From positions 1 through 64,000 of the forward strand of contig NZ_JAEMGS010000020.1 in assembly GCF_017309075.1 (NCBI RefSeq): a stretch of DNA of 64,000 nt, written 5' to 3'. The position numbers were made by a program, and so were the translations under genes. A model generated the notes under the pieces. It was not told where the DNA came from. It did not search any database and saw nothing but the letters and a program-made list of their open reading frames with translations. The DNA comes from Motiliproteus sp. SC1-56 (lineage in GTDB: Bacteria > Pseudomonadota > Gammaproteobacteria > Pseudomonadales > Balneatricaceae). Shown one piece after another: positions 35,187 through 43,939 of the stretch (its first letter is position 1; each line of letters begins with the position of its first letter).

Positions 35187-36922
35187 AAGTCAGGCCCCAG
35201 GCTGAAGTGAATCCGCATGCCGCTGGCTTCGGAATCCAGGGGCCAGGCCAGGTCCAGTCGCACCGGCCCCACGGGCGAGAACCAGCGCAGGCCAACCCCG
35301 GCCCCCGTGTTAAGCTCAATTTCGGTTCCGGTAAACGCATCACCCTGATCGACAAAGGCAGCCAGCGCCCAGCTTTCACGGAATTGGTAGTCAAGCTCGG
35401 CGCTGTAAACCAACTGGTGAGGGGCACCAATCCGCTCACCGTCGCTGTCCCGGGGGGACAGGCTTTGATAGTCATACCCCCGCACGCTGTTGTCTCCGCC
35501 TGCGAAGAAACGCAGCGTTGCCGGCAACCGGTCAAAATTCGCCGAGGCCGTCGCCGCGAAATCGACGCGGCCCAGAAAGCGGAGGCGCGGGAGCAGAGTG
35601 TTGACGGTTTTGGCGCCGACCCGCACCTGGGTGAAATCGGTATCCGAGAGCACCAGGTCACTGCCCCCCAACGCCTCAACGGAGAGCCGGTAACCATCTT
35701 CAATCTGCAAACGGTTGAGGACAGAAACATAACTGAACTCCACCCGGGGAATCAGAAACTCCGAAACCTGCTCGTCATCCCCAAAGACGAATCGCTCCCG
35801 CTGCCACTCCAAGCTGTAGATGCGATGCCAGCGTGCCTTGTTCATCCATGAAAGGCCCAGCAGCTGGCGCTGGGCGTCAATGCTGTCGGAGAATTCGTCC
35901 TCCAGATCTGCCCGCACCACCCAGCGATCCCGCTGTGGCCGCTCCCCCGGTATGCTGTATTCTGCCCCCAGGCTGCGGCGAATTTCGGACAGCAGCAGCT
36001 GAGTCTCCAGCTGATGGCCGCGATCGTTTACCCAGCGCCGCGTCATTCCGGCCTTTCCCCGGGCGCCGGTATCGGTGCCGTATCCCAGCCCCAGGCGGTA
36101 CTGGGTGCGTTTATTGGGTTCCAGATACACCTGCACGGGTACATCCTGCCCCTCCGCCTCGCCCCACAGGGGGCTGACTTCGACCCGCTGAAAATAGCCG
36201 GTATCGACCAACGCACTCTGCAAGTTAATCAGGGCACGGCTGCGCACCGGCTGCCCGGGTTTAAAAGTCACGTAACGGTCGATAAAGTCGGCGTCCAGCG
36301 GCGTCTCGGAGAAACGCACCTCGCCGATACGAAACTGGGGACCGCTCTCCAGTTGCAGTTCAATCCGAGCCCGGTAGGCCGCCAGATCCACCTCGACACG
36401 ATGGCGCACCAGCTCGGCGCGGTAATACCCCCGCTCTGCGGCCAGCGACTGCAGCCGGCGTTTGAACCCCTCATAGACCTTGTGCTCCAGGGGAGCCCCC
36501 TCCACCAGGGGCGACTCCTCAAGTAACGCCCTGAACGCAGGGTCAGTCCGGGCCTCCCCGGTGACCTCGAGGATCACCTCCCCGAGTGGGATCTGCTCTT
36601 CGGGATCGATGCTGTAGCGGGCCAGCCATTGATCATCCTGGTGTTCGAGTTCGGTCGAGATTTGCGGGCGATAGTAGCCATAGGGTTGCAGCGCGCGACG
36701 AATCTCCTGATCGGCCTTCGCGTGCAGGTAGCGGAGCCGGGAGGGGCTGGTCACCGCTTTCCCTGCCAGGGGCGAAACGCTGAGGAAGGCTCGAACGTTT
36801 TCCCGGATCTCGCGGTTAACGCCCAGTATTTCCACTTTGAGCTCCCCGCTTTGCTGTGCAAAGCCGGCCACCGGCCACAGGCCTAGCAGCATCAAGAGGA
36901 CAAAAACCCGTGGCTTTCCCAT
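35183..36922 (-). CDS. tamA: autotransporter assembly complex protein TamA
   Basis: This 579-residue Omp85-family outer-membrane protein has a signal peptide (VFVLLMLLGLWPVAGFAQQ), three POTRA-like domains up to about residue 265, and a 16-stranded barrel. The barrel includes FFAGGDNSVRGYDYQSL, the lid-lock VRGF/Y motif, and a final strand FSLGPDL. It works with TamB in outer-membrane biogenesis. ATG 36922 follows GAGGAATGG. Confidence 0.95.
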   Translation of the reverse strand: MGKPRVFVLLMLLGLWPVAGFAQQSGELKVEILGVNREIRENVRAFLSVSPLAGKAVTSPSRLRYLHAKADQEIRRALQPYGYYRPQISTELEHQDDQWLARYSIDPEEQIPLGEVILEVTGEARTDPAFRALLEESPLVEGAPLEHKVYEGFKRRLQSLAAERGYYRAELVRHRVEVDLAAYRARIELQLESGPQFRIGEVRFSETPLDADFIDRYVTFKPGQPVRSRALINLQSALVDTGYFQRVEVSPLWGEAEGQDVPVQVYLEPNKRTQYRLGLGYGTDTGARGKAGMTRRWVNDRGHQLETQLLLSEIRRSLGAEYSIPGERPQRDRWVVRADLEDEFSDSIDAQRQLLGLSWMNKARWHRIYSLEWQRERFVFGDDEQVSEFLIPRVEFSYVSVLNRLQIEDGYRLSVEALGGSDLVLSDTDFTQVRVGAKTVNTLLPRLRFLGRVDFAATASANFDRLPATLRFFAGGDNSVRGYDYQSLSPRDSDGERIGAPHQLVYSAELDYQFRESWALAAFVDQGDAFTGTEIELNTGAGVGLRWFSPVGPVRLDLAWPLDSEASGMRIHFSLGPDL

Positions 36923-37192
36923 CCATTCCTCATCTTAGAAGCCGGCACCGAATTCCGGCTCATCCCTAACCATAGCGGTGGTCGCGAGTTCCCTCCATCG
37001 GCCCGCAGGAACCCCTGCCATAGGCCTTGGCGGCGGTACAGGGCGTAAACAGCGACAGCATTTATTGGCCCGGATCAAGAAAACGCACAAAAGGCGCCCG
37101 AAAGTCCTGTGGGCGCGCTGCTAGAAGCTGCTTAGGGCCGCCCTTTTAGGTATTCTAAATTTACGCGAAAACAAAGAAATAGGAGAAGGACA

Positions 37193-37474
37193 ATGGTCGG
37201 TGCAGTGATGAACGAAGGCGTTCGTGGCATGCAAGTCGCCCAGCGCGGGCTCGACCAGGCAGCGCAGGATATCGCCCGGGCGCCCGCCGAAAGCGCCCGC
37301 CAGGCCCAGTCCCTGGAAGCGCCGGCAAAGGCCGAGATCGCACCCGAACGCCGCCAGGACCTAGTGCAGCCCCTCGTGGAGCTGGAGCGCCAAGAACAGA
37401 TTTTTACCGCCTCGGCGAAAGTGGTTTCCACCGCCAACCAGACCTTGGGAACCGTACTCGACATTCTGGCCTGA
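37193..37474 (+). CDS. small protein with flagellar-rod-like ends
   Basis: This 93-residue protein has a good start (GGAGAAGGACA before ATG 37193) and a strong terminator just after its stop, so it is a stand-alone gene. The N-terminus (VMNEGVRGMQVAQRGLDQAAQDIAR) and C-terminus (ASAKVVSTANQTLGTVLDIL) resemble the two coiled-coil ends of flagellar rod/hook proteins such as FlgB/FlgC. The large middle domain is missing. Similar short proteins occur in other gammaproteobacteria. The role is unknown. Confidence 0.65.
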   Translation: MVGAVMNEGVRGMQVAQRGLDQAAQDIARAPAESARQAQSLEAPAKAEIAPERRQDLVQPLVELERQEQIFTASAKVVSTANQTLGTVLDILA

Positions 37475-37506
37475 AGGTATCAGCGCCCACTTCGAGCCTA
37501 GAGGAC

Positions 37507-37540
37507 AAAAAAGCCCCACGCGCAAGCGTGGGGCTTTTTT
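37507..37540 (+). terminator. Rho-independent terminator
   Basis: A 9-bp stem (GCCCCACGC/GCGTGGGGC) around GCAA is flanked by AAAAAA and TTTTTT, so it can work in both directions. It lies 33 bp after the 93-residue protein gene. Confidence 0.92.
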
Positions 37541-37812
37541 CGTTGGCTTACCCGCCGACATCGACCAAGATCCCGCAAATAAATCGTAACGGTCGGCAGT
37601 TCTCACCGCCGCGTCCTGGATTTAAACAAGAACGCCCCGCACTGCTGCCGGTGAGCGTGCGTTTGGCTTTGTAGCGGCAGATGGATCGTAACGGCCCGCA
37701 GGCCGTTACGCCCCTTACGGGCTTCGGCGCTATGCGCCTCGTCTCAAAGGGCTGACGCCCTTCGTCGAACTGCTTCAAATCCCCGCGCTTTGGGCGCCGG
37801 CGCTGAGCGAAC
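37541..37812. repeat. gene-free stretch with tandem hairpins, repeat-like
   Basis: This region holds at least two perfect inverted repeats: CGTAACGGCC/GGCCGTTACG (37687-37710, loop CGCA) and AAGGGC/GCCCTT (about 37747-37762). Further short GC-rich pairs lie between them. A 76-codon open frame on the minus strand spans it, but its Arg/Cys/Gly-rich product looks like a translated repeat. It resembles intergenic palindromic repeat elements. No second copy was found in the window. Confidence 0.45.
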
Positions 37813-38415
37813 TCATCTTTTCAGACGCTCTATCAACTGCGCCTGATATTTGGGCAGTTCCGAGGATGAAATGGCTTGAAATGCCAGCGGGGTTAGATAG
37901 GTCATGCCGGCATGTAAGGCACTGGCCTTCATGGGAGCAAACACTTCTGCGAGCTCAAATCCTATTCTGCCTGAATTCCCGTAGGTAGAACGCCCACCTG
38001 CAGCCGTTGTTACCAACAGCATCTCTTTTCCCTGCCACAACCCGGGTCCGACATTACCCCATACATCATTGAGATAGGCTTTCATCATCGGCGTAATGTT
38101 GAACCAATGCGTCGGGAACATAAAGACGATACGGTGGTGTTGGCGGGTCAGCTCGCGCTCTATGGACGCATCGATGGCACGCGTATCAAACCCGTAAAGC
38201 GTCTCCAGATTTCTGACGGTAACCCCATCAACGCTCTCCGCCGCCTGCTGCAACCCTTTGGTCATGACTGAGCGCTCAGGGTAAGGGTGCGACACGATGG
38301 CCAACGTCTTGATATCGGTTTTGTAGGGTTTCTCTGCCGCCTGTGTGGCGTTTGCTGTGAAAAAAGCAAGCGGAAGCATCAGACTCACTTTTAGAAGATG
38401 GCGTCGATTCATCAT
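37813..38415 (-). CDS. exported flavodoxin-fold NAD(P)H:quinone oxidoreductase-like protein
   Basis: The 200-residue protein has the flavodoxin-like fold of KefF/MdaB-type oxidoreductases: TLAIVSHPYPERSVMTKGL near residue 37, IVFMFPTHWFNITPMMKAYLNDVW near 96, and MLLVTTAAGGRSTYG. Unlike cytoplasmic relatives it begins MNRRHLLKVSLMLPLAFFTANATQA. This is a signal peptide with a Tat-like RRxxLK motif, so the flavoprotein is probably exported folded. It is separated from the dehydrogenase gene upstream by about 120 bp. Confidence 0.82.
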   Translation of the reverse strand: MMNRRHLLKVSLMLPLAFFTANATQAAEKPYKTDIKTLAIVSHPYPERSVMTKGLQQAAESVDGVTVRNLETLYGFDTRAIDASIERELTRQHHRIVFMFPTHWFNITPMMKAYLNDVWGNVGPGLWQGKEMLLVTTAAGGRSTYGNSGRIGFELAEVFAPMKASALHAGMTYLTPLAFQAISSSELPKYQAQLIERLKR

Positions 38416-38537
38416 CCGAACCCTGTAGATGCAAATGGAAATATTTCAGACATTTTTATCAGCTGATTTTTAATGCGAGGTGACCAGATCTGGCCCGTCC
38501 ACAGTTTGGGGGACGGGCCAGCGCAGGGAGATGGGAA

Positions 38538-39584
38538 TCAGAGCTCCAGTGCGGACATGTCCATCACGTAACGATGGGAGATATCGCCTTTTTTCAACAC
38601 GGCGTAGGCCTCGTTGATCTGATCCGGGCGGATCATTTCACACTCGGGATGAATGTTGTGCTCGGCGCAGAAGTCCAGGACTTCCTGAGTCTCCCGAATG
38701 CCACCGATCAGCGAGCCGGCGACGCGACGACGCCCCATGACCAGCGGTACGGTGAGCGGCTCGTTCAGCGGACCGATCTGACCGACGATAACCAGCGAGC
38801 CATCAATGTCGAGGAGCGGCGTGTAGATATTCAGGTCGTGCTTGACCGGTACGGTGTCGATGATCAGATCCATCGATGCCCCCGCGGCTGCCATAGCCTC
38901 GGCATCGGAGGACACCAGAATGCCCTTGGCACCGATGCTTTTGGCCTCCGCTTCCTTGCTATTGGAGCGGCTGAGTACCGTCACTTCCGCCCCCATGGCG
39001 ACCGCCAGCTTGACGGCCATGTGGCCCAGACCACCCAGGCCAATGACGCCCACCCGGCTGCCCGCTTTTACGCCCCAGTTGCGCAGCGGCGAATAGGTGG
39101 TAATCCCCGCACACAGGATGGGGGCCGCGCGAGCCAGGTCGAGGGCGGCCGGAATGCTCAGCACAAACTCTTCGCGCACCACGATATGTTTGGAATAGCC
39201 GCCCTGGGTGATCTCGCCCGAGATACGATCCGGGAAGCCGTAGGTCGGGGTCATGCCGTTGCGGCAGAACTGCTCTTCACCGTGATCACACTGATCACAG
39301 GCCTGACAGCTATCCACCATGCAACCGACGCCGACTCTATCGCCAACTTTGTAGTTCGTCACCGCGGGACCGACGTCGATCACCTGGCCGACGATTTCGT
39401 GGCCGGGCACCAGCGGATAGGGTTGCGGCCCCCAGTCACCGTTAACAGTGTGCAGGTCCGAATGGCAAACGCCGCTGTAGAGAATTTCGATGGCGACATC
39501 GTTTGGACGCAGCGCACGACGCTCGAAGTGGTAAGGGGTCATATGCGCATCATTGGAATGGGCCGCATAACCGACGGTTTTCAT
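38538..39584 (-). CDS. zinc-dependent NAD(P) alcohol dehydrogenase (YahK/CAD-like)
   Basis: The 348-residue medium-chain dehydrogenase has the catalytic zinc site (GVCHSDLH near residue 40, PGHEIVG near 61), the four-Cys structural zinc lobe (CQACDQCDHGEEQFC) and the Rossmann motif VIGLGGLGHMAVKLA. It resembles YahK/YjgB-type aldehyde reductases. ATG 39584 (MKTVGYAAH) is preceded by GGAGCTCCT; the frame to 39638 is not used. It is the only member of this gene group without an export signal. Confidence 0.93.
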   Translation of the reverse strand: MKTVGYAAHSNDAHMTPYHFERRALRPNDVAIEILYSGVCHSDLHTVNGDWGPQPYPLVPGHEIVGQVIDVGPAVTNYKVGDRVGVGCMVDSCQACDQCDHGEEQFCRNGMTPTYGFPDRISGEITQGGYSKHIVVREEFVLSIPAALDLARAAPILCAGITTYSPLRNWGVKAGSRVGVIGLGGLGHMAVKLAVAMGAEVTVLSRSNSKEAEAKSIGAKGILVSSDAEAMAAAGASMDLIIDTVPVKHDLNIYTPLLDIDGSLVIVGQIGPLNEPLTVPLVMGRRRVAGSLIGGIRETQEVLDFCAEHNIHPECEMIRPDQINEAYAVLKKGDISHRYVMDMSALEL

Positions 39585-39769
39585 AGGAGCTCCTCGATGA
39601 GTTGCGTTAATACCGAAAAGCGCGGGATCGGCCCCCACGCTTTCAAAAAAAGTGTACCCCCCGCCACCGGTTCCCCCCCTGCCCGATCCTGTGTACTGCT
39701 TGCCTGATTCTCCGCAATATTGATGCTTTAGGCAGAGGGTGTACGGGGCTGTTTAGGCGGGACACGGAT

Positions 39770-40327
39770 CTAAGGCCTGCCACCCTCGTCCTGGGCGCGG
39801 ATAATCTCAACCTGCAGCGGTCCTGATGCCTTCAGCGGCGCAATATCACCCTCGATACGTCCCAGCGGGACCAGCCCGGTCGAGTACCTGAAGGGTCGAT
39901 AGAAAATGGCCAGATTGCCCCAGGGGGTGTAGAACGTAATATCGCCGATATCGGGCTTGAATCCCGCGGGCGCCCCCTCGGTTGAGAGCTTGCGAGGCAG
40001 GTCCGCGACTTTCTCGGTGGCGGCGTAATCCTTAAGGGTCAAGGTGAGCGGAAGCAGGTCTATAAAATCCTTTGCGGCCGGGGTGTCCAACAGCGTCGCC
40101 GTGAGCGTGGCGCCATCGAGCCGAAGATGAATTTTCATGGTGCTCTCCTCGTGAATGGAAACGGGTGTGGCGGCGGACGATGCCTGCTGAGGGCCCGGTG
40201 ATACGGACGCTGCATGGGCATCCAGCGGCCAGAGCCCGCCGGCCAGCGCGAGTAGCAGCATGGCGCCCGACCCGGTCTGCGAGGAGCGGCGCTTCAGCGA
40301 CGCTTTCCTCATTGCCCCTTTCCTCAT
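39770..40327 (-). CDS. exported cyclophilin-like fold protein
   Basis: This protein of about 185 residues has a basic start, a hydrophobic signal segment (AMLLLALAGGLWPLDAHAAS) and a C-terminal domain of about 120 residues. The domain runs from MKIHLRLDGATLTATLLDTPAAKDF to YRPFRYSTGLVPLGRIEGD, the pattern of the cyclophilin-like family (PF18050). Such domains are usually cytoplasmic and of unknown activity. ATG 40327 overlaps the stop of the MBL gene upstream (ATGA), giving translational coupling. An internal ATG at the domain start, preceded by GAGGAGAG, could also make a cytoplasmic form. Confidence 0.75.
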   Translation of the reverse strand: MRKGAMRKASLKRRSSQTGSGAMLLLALAGGLWPLDAHAASVSPGPQQASSAATPVSIHEESTMKIHLRLDGATLTATLLDTPAAKDFIDLLPLTLTLKDYAATEKVADLPRKLSTEGAPAGFKPDIGDITFYTPWGNLAIFYRPFRYSTGLVPLGRIEGDIAPLKASGPLQVEIIRAQDEGGRP

Positions 40328-41485
40328 TGGCCCTTGCCTCCCTGCCCTTGCCCCAGCCCGGCGCTGAGGGGACGGGGTATGGCGGACTCCCACCAGGCGG
40401 TGGACAGCGGCCACTGGTCATCCAGGGACAAAGGCTGCCCTATTTTTGGCGTCAACAGCTGATAGGTTGCGCCTTGGCTGGCGGCATGAATGCGCGCAAA
40501 GGGCTCGTTCCAAGCGTGCCGGGCGATGGAAAAGCGACCGACATGGGCCGGCAGCAAGGCCCTTGCCTGTAAAATGCCAGCGGCTTGCGCCGCCTGCTCC
40601 GGCGTCATATGAATAGCGGGCCAGCGGGGATCGTACTGCCCCATATCGAGCGCCACCAAGTCGAAGGGGGCAAAGCGCTGGGAAATTTCGGCGAAATGGG
40701 GCCCGAAGCCGGTATCGCCGCTGATCATGATGCGGCGCCGGTCAGACTCCAGCACAAAGCCCCCCAGAGCGTCTTGTTACGGGTCAATCCGCGCCCGGAG
40801 TAGTGCCGTGCAGGCACTAGGTGGACCCGTGATTCAGAGTTGATCCGCTGCTGCTCGAACCAATCCAGCTCGTGGATTTTTTCGGGCGCATAGCCCCAGT
40901 GCTGTAAATGCGCACCAACGCCCAGGGGCACGATCACTCGTCCACTTTCGGCATCAGCGTGCTGAGGGTAGCGTGATCCAGGTGATCCCAGTGATCGTGG
41001 GTAATCAGCAGTAGATCGACTTCGGGCATCTCCTCTGCGGTAAAGAGGCTCGTGCCCGGGAATGCCCGGGTCGAAAAGGAAACCGGTGCGGCATAATCGC
41101 TGAGCACCGGGTCGATAAGTATCCGTTTGCCGGCGAAGCGAAGAAAGTACGAAGAGTGGCCGAGCCAGATGATCCTGTCGCCGTCGCCGTTCAGCGCGCT
41201 CAGATCGCTGTCGACACGGGGCAACGGTTGCGCCGGCCGCCGGTTTTCGCCGGGATCCAGCAGGTTGCCTACCACGACGGACAATGTGCTGACGCCTTCC
41301 ACAAGAACCGGCGTATCCACCGTGTTATGAAAGACACCATCGGCATAGTGCGGTGAGCGCACGATCCGTTCCAGGCGTTCCCCTTTGGGATGAGCGCCGA
41401 ACTTCGGGTGTTGTATATAAGCACACGCCCCCAGCAACAACAGTGCAAGCCCGCCCAAAGACACCGAAACCGCTTTAACCATCAA
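40324..41485 (-). pseudogene. frameshifted MBL-fold metallohydrolase lipoprotein
   Basis: Three consecutive frames make one MBL-fold protein of about 385 residues. The first (41485-40934) carries a lipoprotein signal (LLLGAC), LGHSSYFLRFAGKRILIDPV and the zinc motif THDHWDHLDH. The second (40937-40725) has LVPARHYSGRG and the third (40755-40324) has MISGDTGFGPHF and LLPAHVGRF. Frame is lost near 40938, where one base is missing, and again in a G6 run near 40760 that should be G7. It resembles the RomA/NAPE-PLD-like group. Either the gene is decaying or the sequence has indel errors. Confidence 0.82.
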
Positions 41486-41550
41486 CGTCGTCTTCCCCCT
41501 TGATCAAGGGTGGGTGCCACCCCACCCCCGTTTCAGTGATGCGTGTTTAT

Positions 41551-42693
41551 TCAAAACGCCGCATCAAAGGCCTGTTCGGCGCGCTGTCCCTCTTGGGTGC
41601 CGACCACCGCGCTCAGCACGTTCGCCACATCCTGAAGCTGCGCCTGGGTGAGTCCAACGTTGGCGGCGATGGTCATGTGCGCCTTGAGCTGCGGTGCCAC
41701 CCCTTCCACACTCGACAGAGCCCCGAGGGTGGCGAGCTCGCGGCTCTCGTGATCCAGGATGTCGCGCCCGAAGAGATCACCGAACAGGTGACGCTGGAGA
41801 GAGGTATTCACCCCCGGTGCGAAGTCGGACAACGGACCGGTGACCGGACGCCCCACGATCTTGGTCTGGGCTGCCTTGCCGGCTTCGACACTGGTCGGCG
41901 CGACCTCCAGGGGCGCCGCCGGGCCCATTTCGTCTTCGATGCCGGCGGCCTTACGCGCCTCCATCAACGTCATAAAGGTGGCCAGGCCATTCAGGGCACG
42001 GGGAAATCCAACATACGCATAGAGATGAATCTGGATCTCCTTGATTTCGTTGACGGTCAACCCAGCCTCCAGCCCTTGCTCGATTGCACGCTCAAGACGC
42101 CTCAGGTCACCGCTGGCCGTAAAGGCCGCGATGGGGATGATCCACTGCTTCTCGGCGGCCAGCACATCGGATTCCGGCATGGTTTTTTCAACCTTGGAAG
42201 CGGCGGCTTGATACTGCGTATCGGTGACCTTCTCCTTCCAGATGACGTTCTTGCCGTCACGACTGCCGGTGATGACCAAGTGCGTCATGGCAGCATCGGG
42301 GGTGGCGCCGTGCCAGTGATCGATATCGGGCGGACACCAGACCGCATCACCCTCGTGCGCGGCAATCACCTTGCCGTCCCGGGTGCCGGTCAGCGCGGTG
42401 CCCGTCGGTCACCACGATGTGCTGCCCCGCCGGGTGCAGGTGCCAGGCCGAACGGGCGCCAGCCTGAAAGGTCACATACGCGCCGGAGAAGTCGGCGGTC
42501 GCATTGGTGGGAAACAGCATGCGGACGTCGACCTTCCCGGTAAAGTAATCCTCGGGCCCCTCAAAGGTCTTTTGGGACGCATAAGGATAGTGGGCCTGCG
42601 CCACATGGGAGTCGGCTTGGGCCGGGCCCATAACCGCCCCCCCCCACTCAGCGTCATCAAGAGCCGGCTAAAAAACGTTCGGTTTTTGTTCAT
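41551..42693 (-). pseudogene. frameshifted exported cupin/carboxymuconolactone decarboxylase protein
   Basis: Joined across two frameshifts, this gene encodes a signal peptide (MNKNRTFFSRLLMTLSGG, continuing VMGPAQADS), a cupin domain (FQAGARSAWHLHPAGQHIVV, then WCPPDIDHWHGA) and two AhpD-like carboxymuconolactone decarboxylase domains. The first break is in a G9 run at about 42637-42645 that needs one more G. The second is an extra C near 42409, after VVTDG. It is the gene nearest the divergent AraC regulator. Confidence 0.82.
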
Positions 42694-43020
42694 CACGGTT
42701 GCTTCTCCATCGTTGCCCTGCAGCCCTATAAGGGGTACGCCTACCGGCCGCCAAATGTTTTACGACCGTTACTCTAGCCCCCCGGCGAAAAGCTGGCGTA
42801 GAACGATACTTCGCCATTCTTGCCTAATCGTTCAGCTGCCGGCGATCAGCCCTAGCGCGATCCCCGCGAGCAAACGGACTTAGCACGAAAATACGCATTG
42901 TTTGCCTATTTCTATCCGGTCAAGGAGTGGTCGATTGTAGAGATGAGCAGAGAGGTGCTAACGTCAAACCGATCGCTTAAATCTCGATGCAGCGGCCCTG
43001 CGGGCCGGAGGATGCCCACC

Positions 43021-43938
43021 ATGCGCGCGCAAAGCCCGACGGACAATGCTCTTCACGCTGACAAGCTGGCAGACCAAATTGCCCAATGGACCCAGAACAG
43101 AAATCGATTCGACACCCCCATTCAAGGGCTTTCACTGCATCGCTGGAATCACCCCACCGAGCCGGAAAGCTACATGCTGGCCCCCAGTATTTGCCTGATT
43201 GGTCAGGGTAAGAAACGACTATTTCTCGGCGAGCAGGCGTACGTCTACGATTCGCAGAAGTTCCTGATCACCTCGGTGGACCTTCCGGTGGTGGCGCAGA
43301 TTATCGAAGCCTCACCGGACAGCCCCTATCTCGGCCTGACCATGGCGCTGGACTTTCGCGTCATCACACAACTGATGGTCGATCAGGAGATTGCCCCTTC
43401 CCATCAAAACGCGAATAAGCCCGGCGTGGCGGTGAGCCAGTTACAGCCCTCTTTGTCCGATGCCTTTTACCGTCTGCTTGACCTGCTGAACCACCCCGAA
43501 GATACGGCGGCACTGGCCCCGTTGATCCAACAAGAGATCTTCTACCGACTGCTGGTCGGCGAACAGGGGCCTCGTTTGCGACAAATCGTATCGGCAGGCA
43601 ACCAGGGGTACCGGATCGCCCGGGCGATCGATTGGCTGAAAACGAATTTCAACAAGCCGGTCAAGGTGGAGGAACTGGCCGACCGCGAGGGCTTGAGCCT
43701 ATCGGCCTTTCACAACCACTTTCGCTCAACCACAGCCATGAGTCCGCTGCAATTTCAGAAGCGAATGCGTTTGAACGAAGCTCGACGCTTGATGCTCACT
43801 GAGCATATCGACGCCTCCAAAGCGGCCTTCGAGGTGGGCTACGAGAGCCCCTCCCAGTTCAGCCGGGAGTACAGCCGCCTCTTCGGCGCACCACCGAAAC
43901 GGGACATCAGCAAGCTGAGCCAACTGAGTTCCGCCTAA
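43021..43938 (+). CDS. AraC-family transcriptional regulator (AraC_N type)
   Basis: A protein of about 305 residues with an N-terminal AraC_N domain (SICLIGQGKKRLFLGEQAYVYD) and two C-terminal HTH motifs. These are VEELADREGLSLSAFHNHFRS and SKAAFEVGYESPSQFSREYSRLFG. It is divergent from the cupin/decarboxylase gene and probably controls the minus-strand block to 37.8 kb, as such regulators commonly sit beside oxidoreductase genes. The frame is open from a TTG at 42898. ATG 43021 with GGAGG nine bases upstream is preferred; ATG 43012 is possible. Confidence 0.88.
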   Translation: MRAQSPTDNALHADKLADQIAQWTQNRNRFDTPIQGLSLHRWNHPTEPESYMLAPSICLIGQGKKRLFLGEQAYVYDSQKFLITSVDLPVVAQIIEASPDSPYLGLTMALDFRVITQLMVDQEIAPSHQNANKPGVAVSQLQPSLSDAFYRLLDLLNHPEDTAALAPLIQQEIFYRLLVGEQGPRLRQIVSAGNQGYRIARAIDWLKTNFNKPVKVEELADREGLSLSAFHNHFRSTTAMSPLQFQKRMRLNEARRLMLTEHIDASKAAFEVGYESPSQFSREYSRLFGAPPKRDISKLSQLSSA

Positions 43939-43939
43939 C

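Noticed and set aside
37548-37778. 76-codon minus-strand ORF
   Set aside because: It spans several perfect inverted repeats and its composition looks like a translated repeat element.
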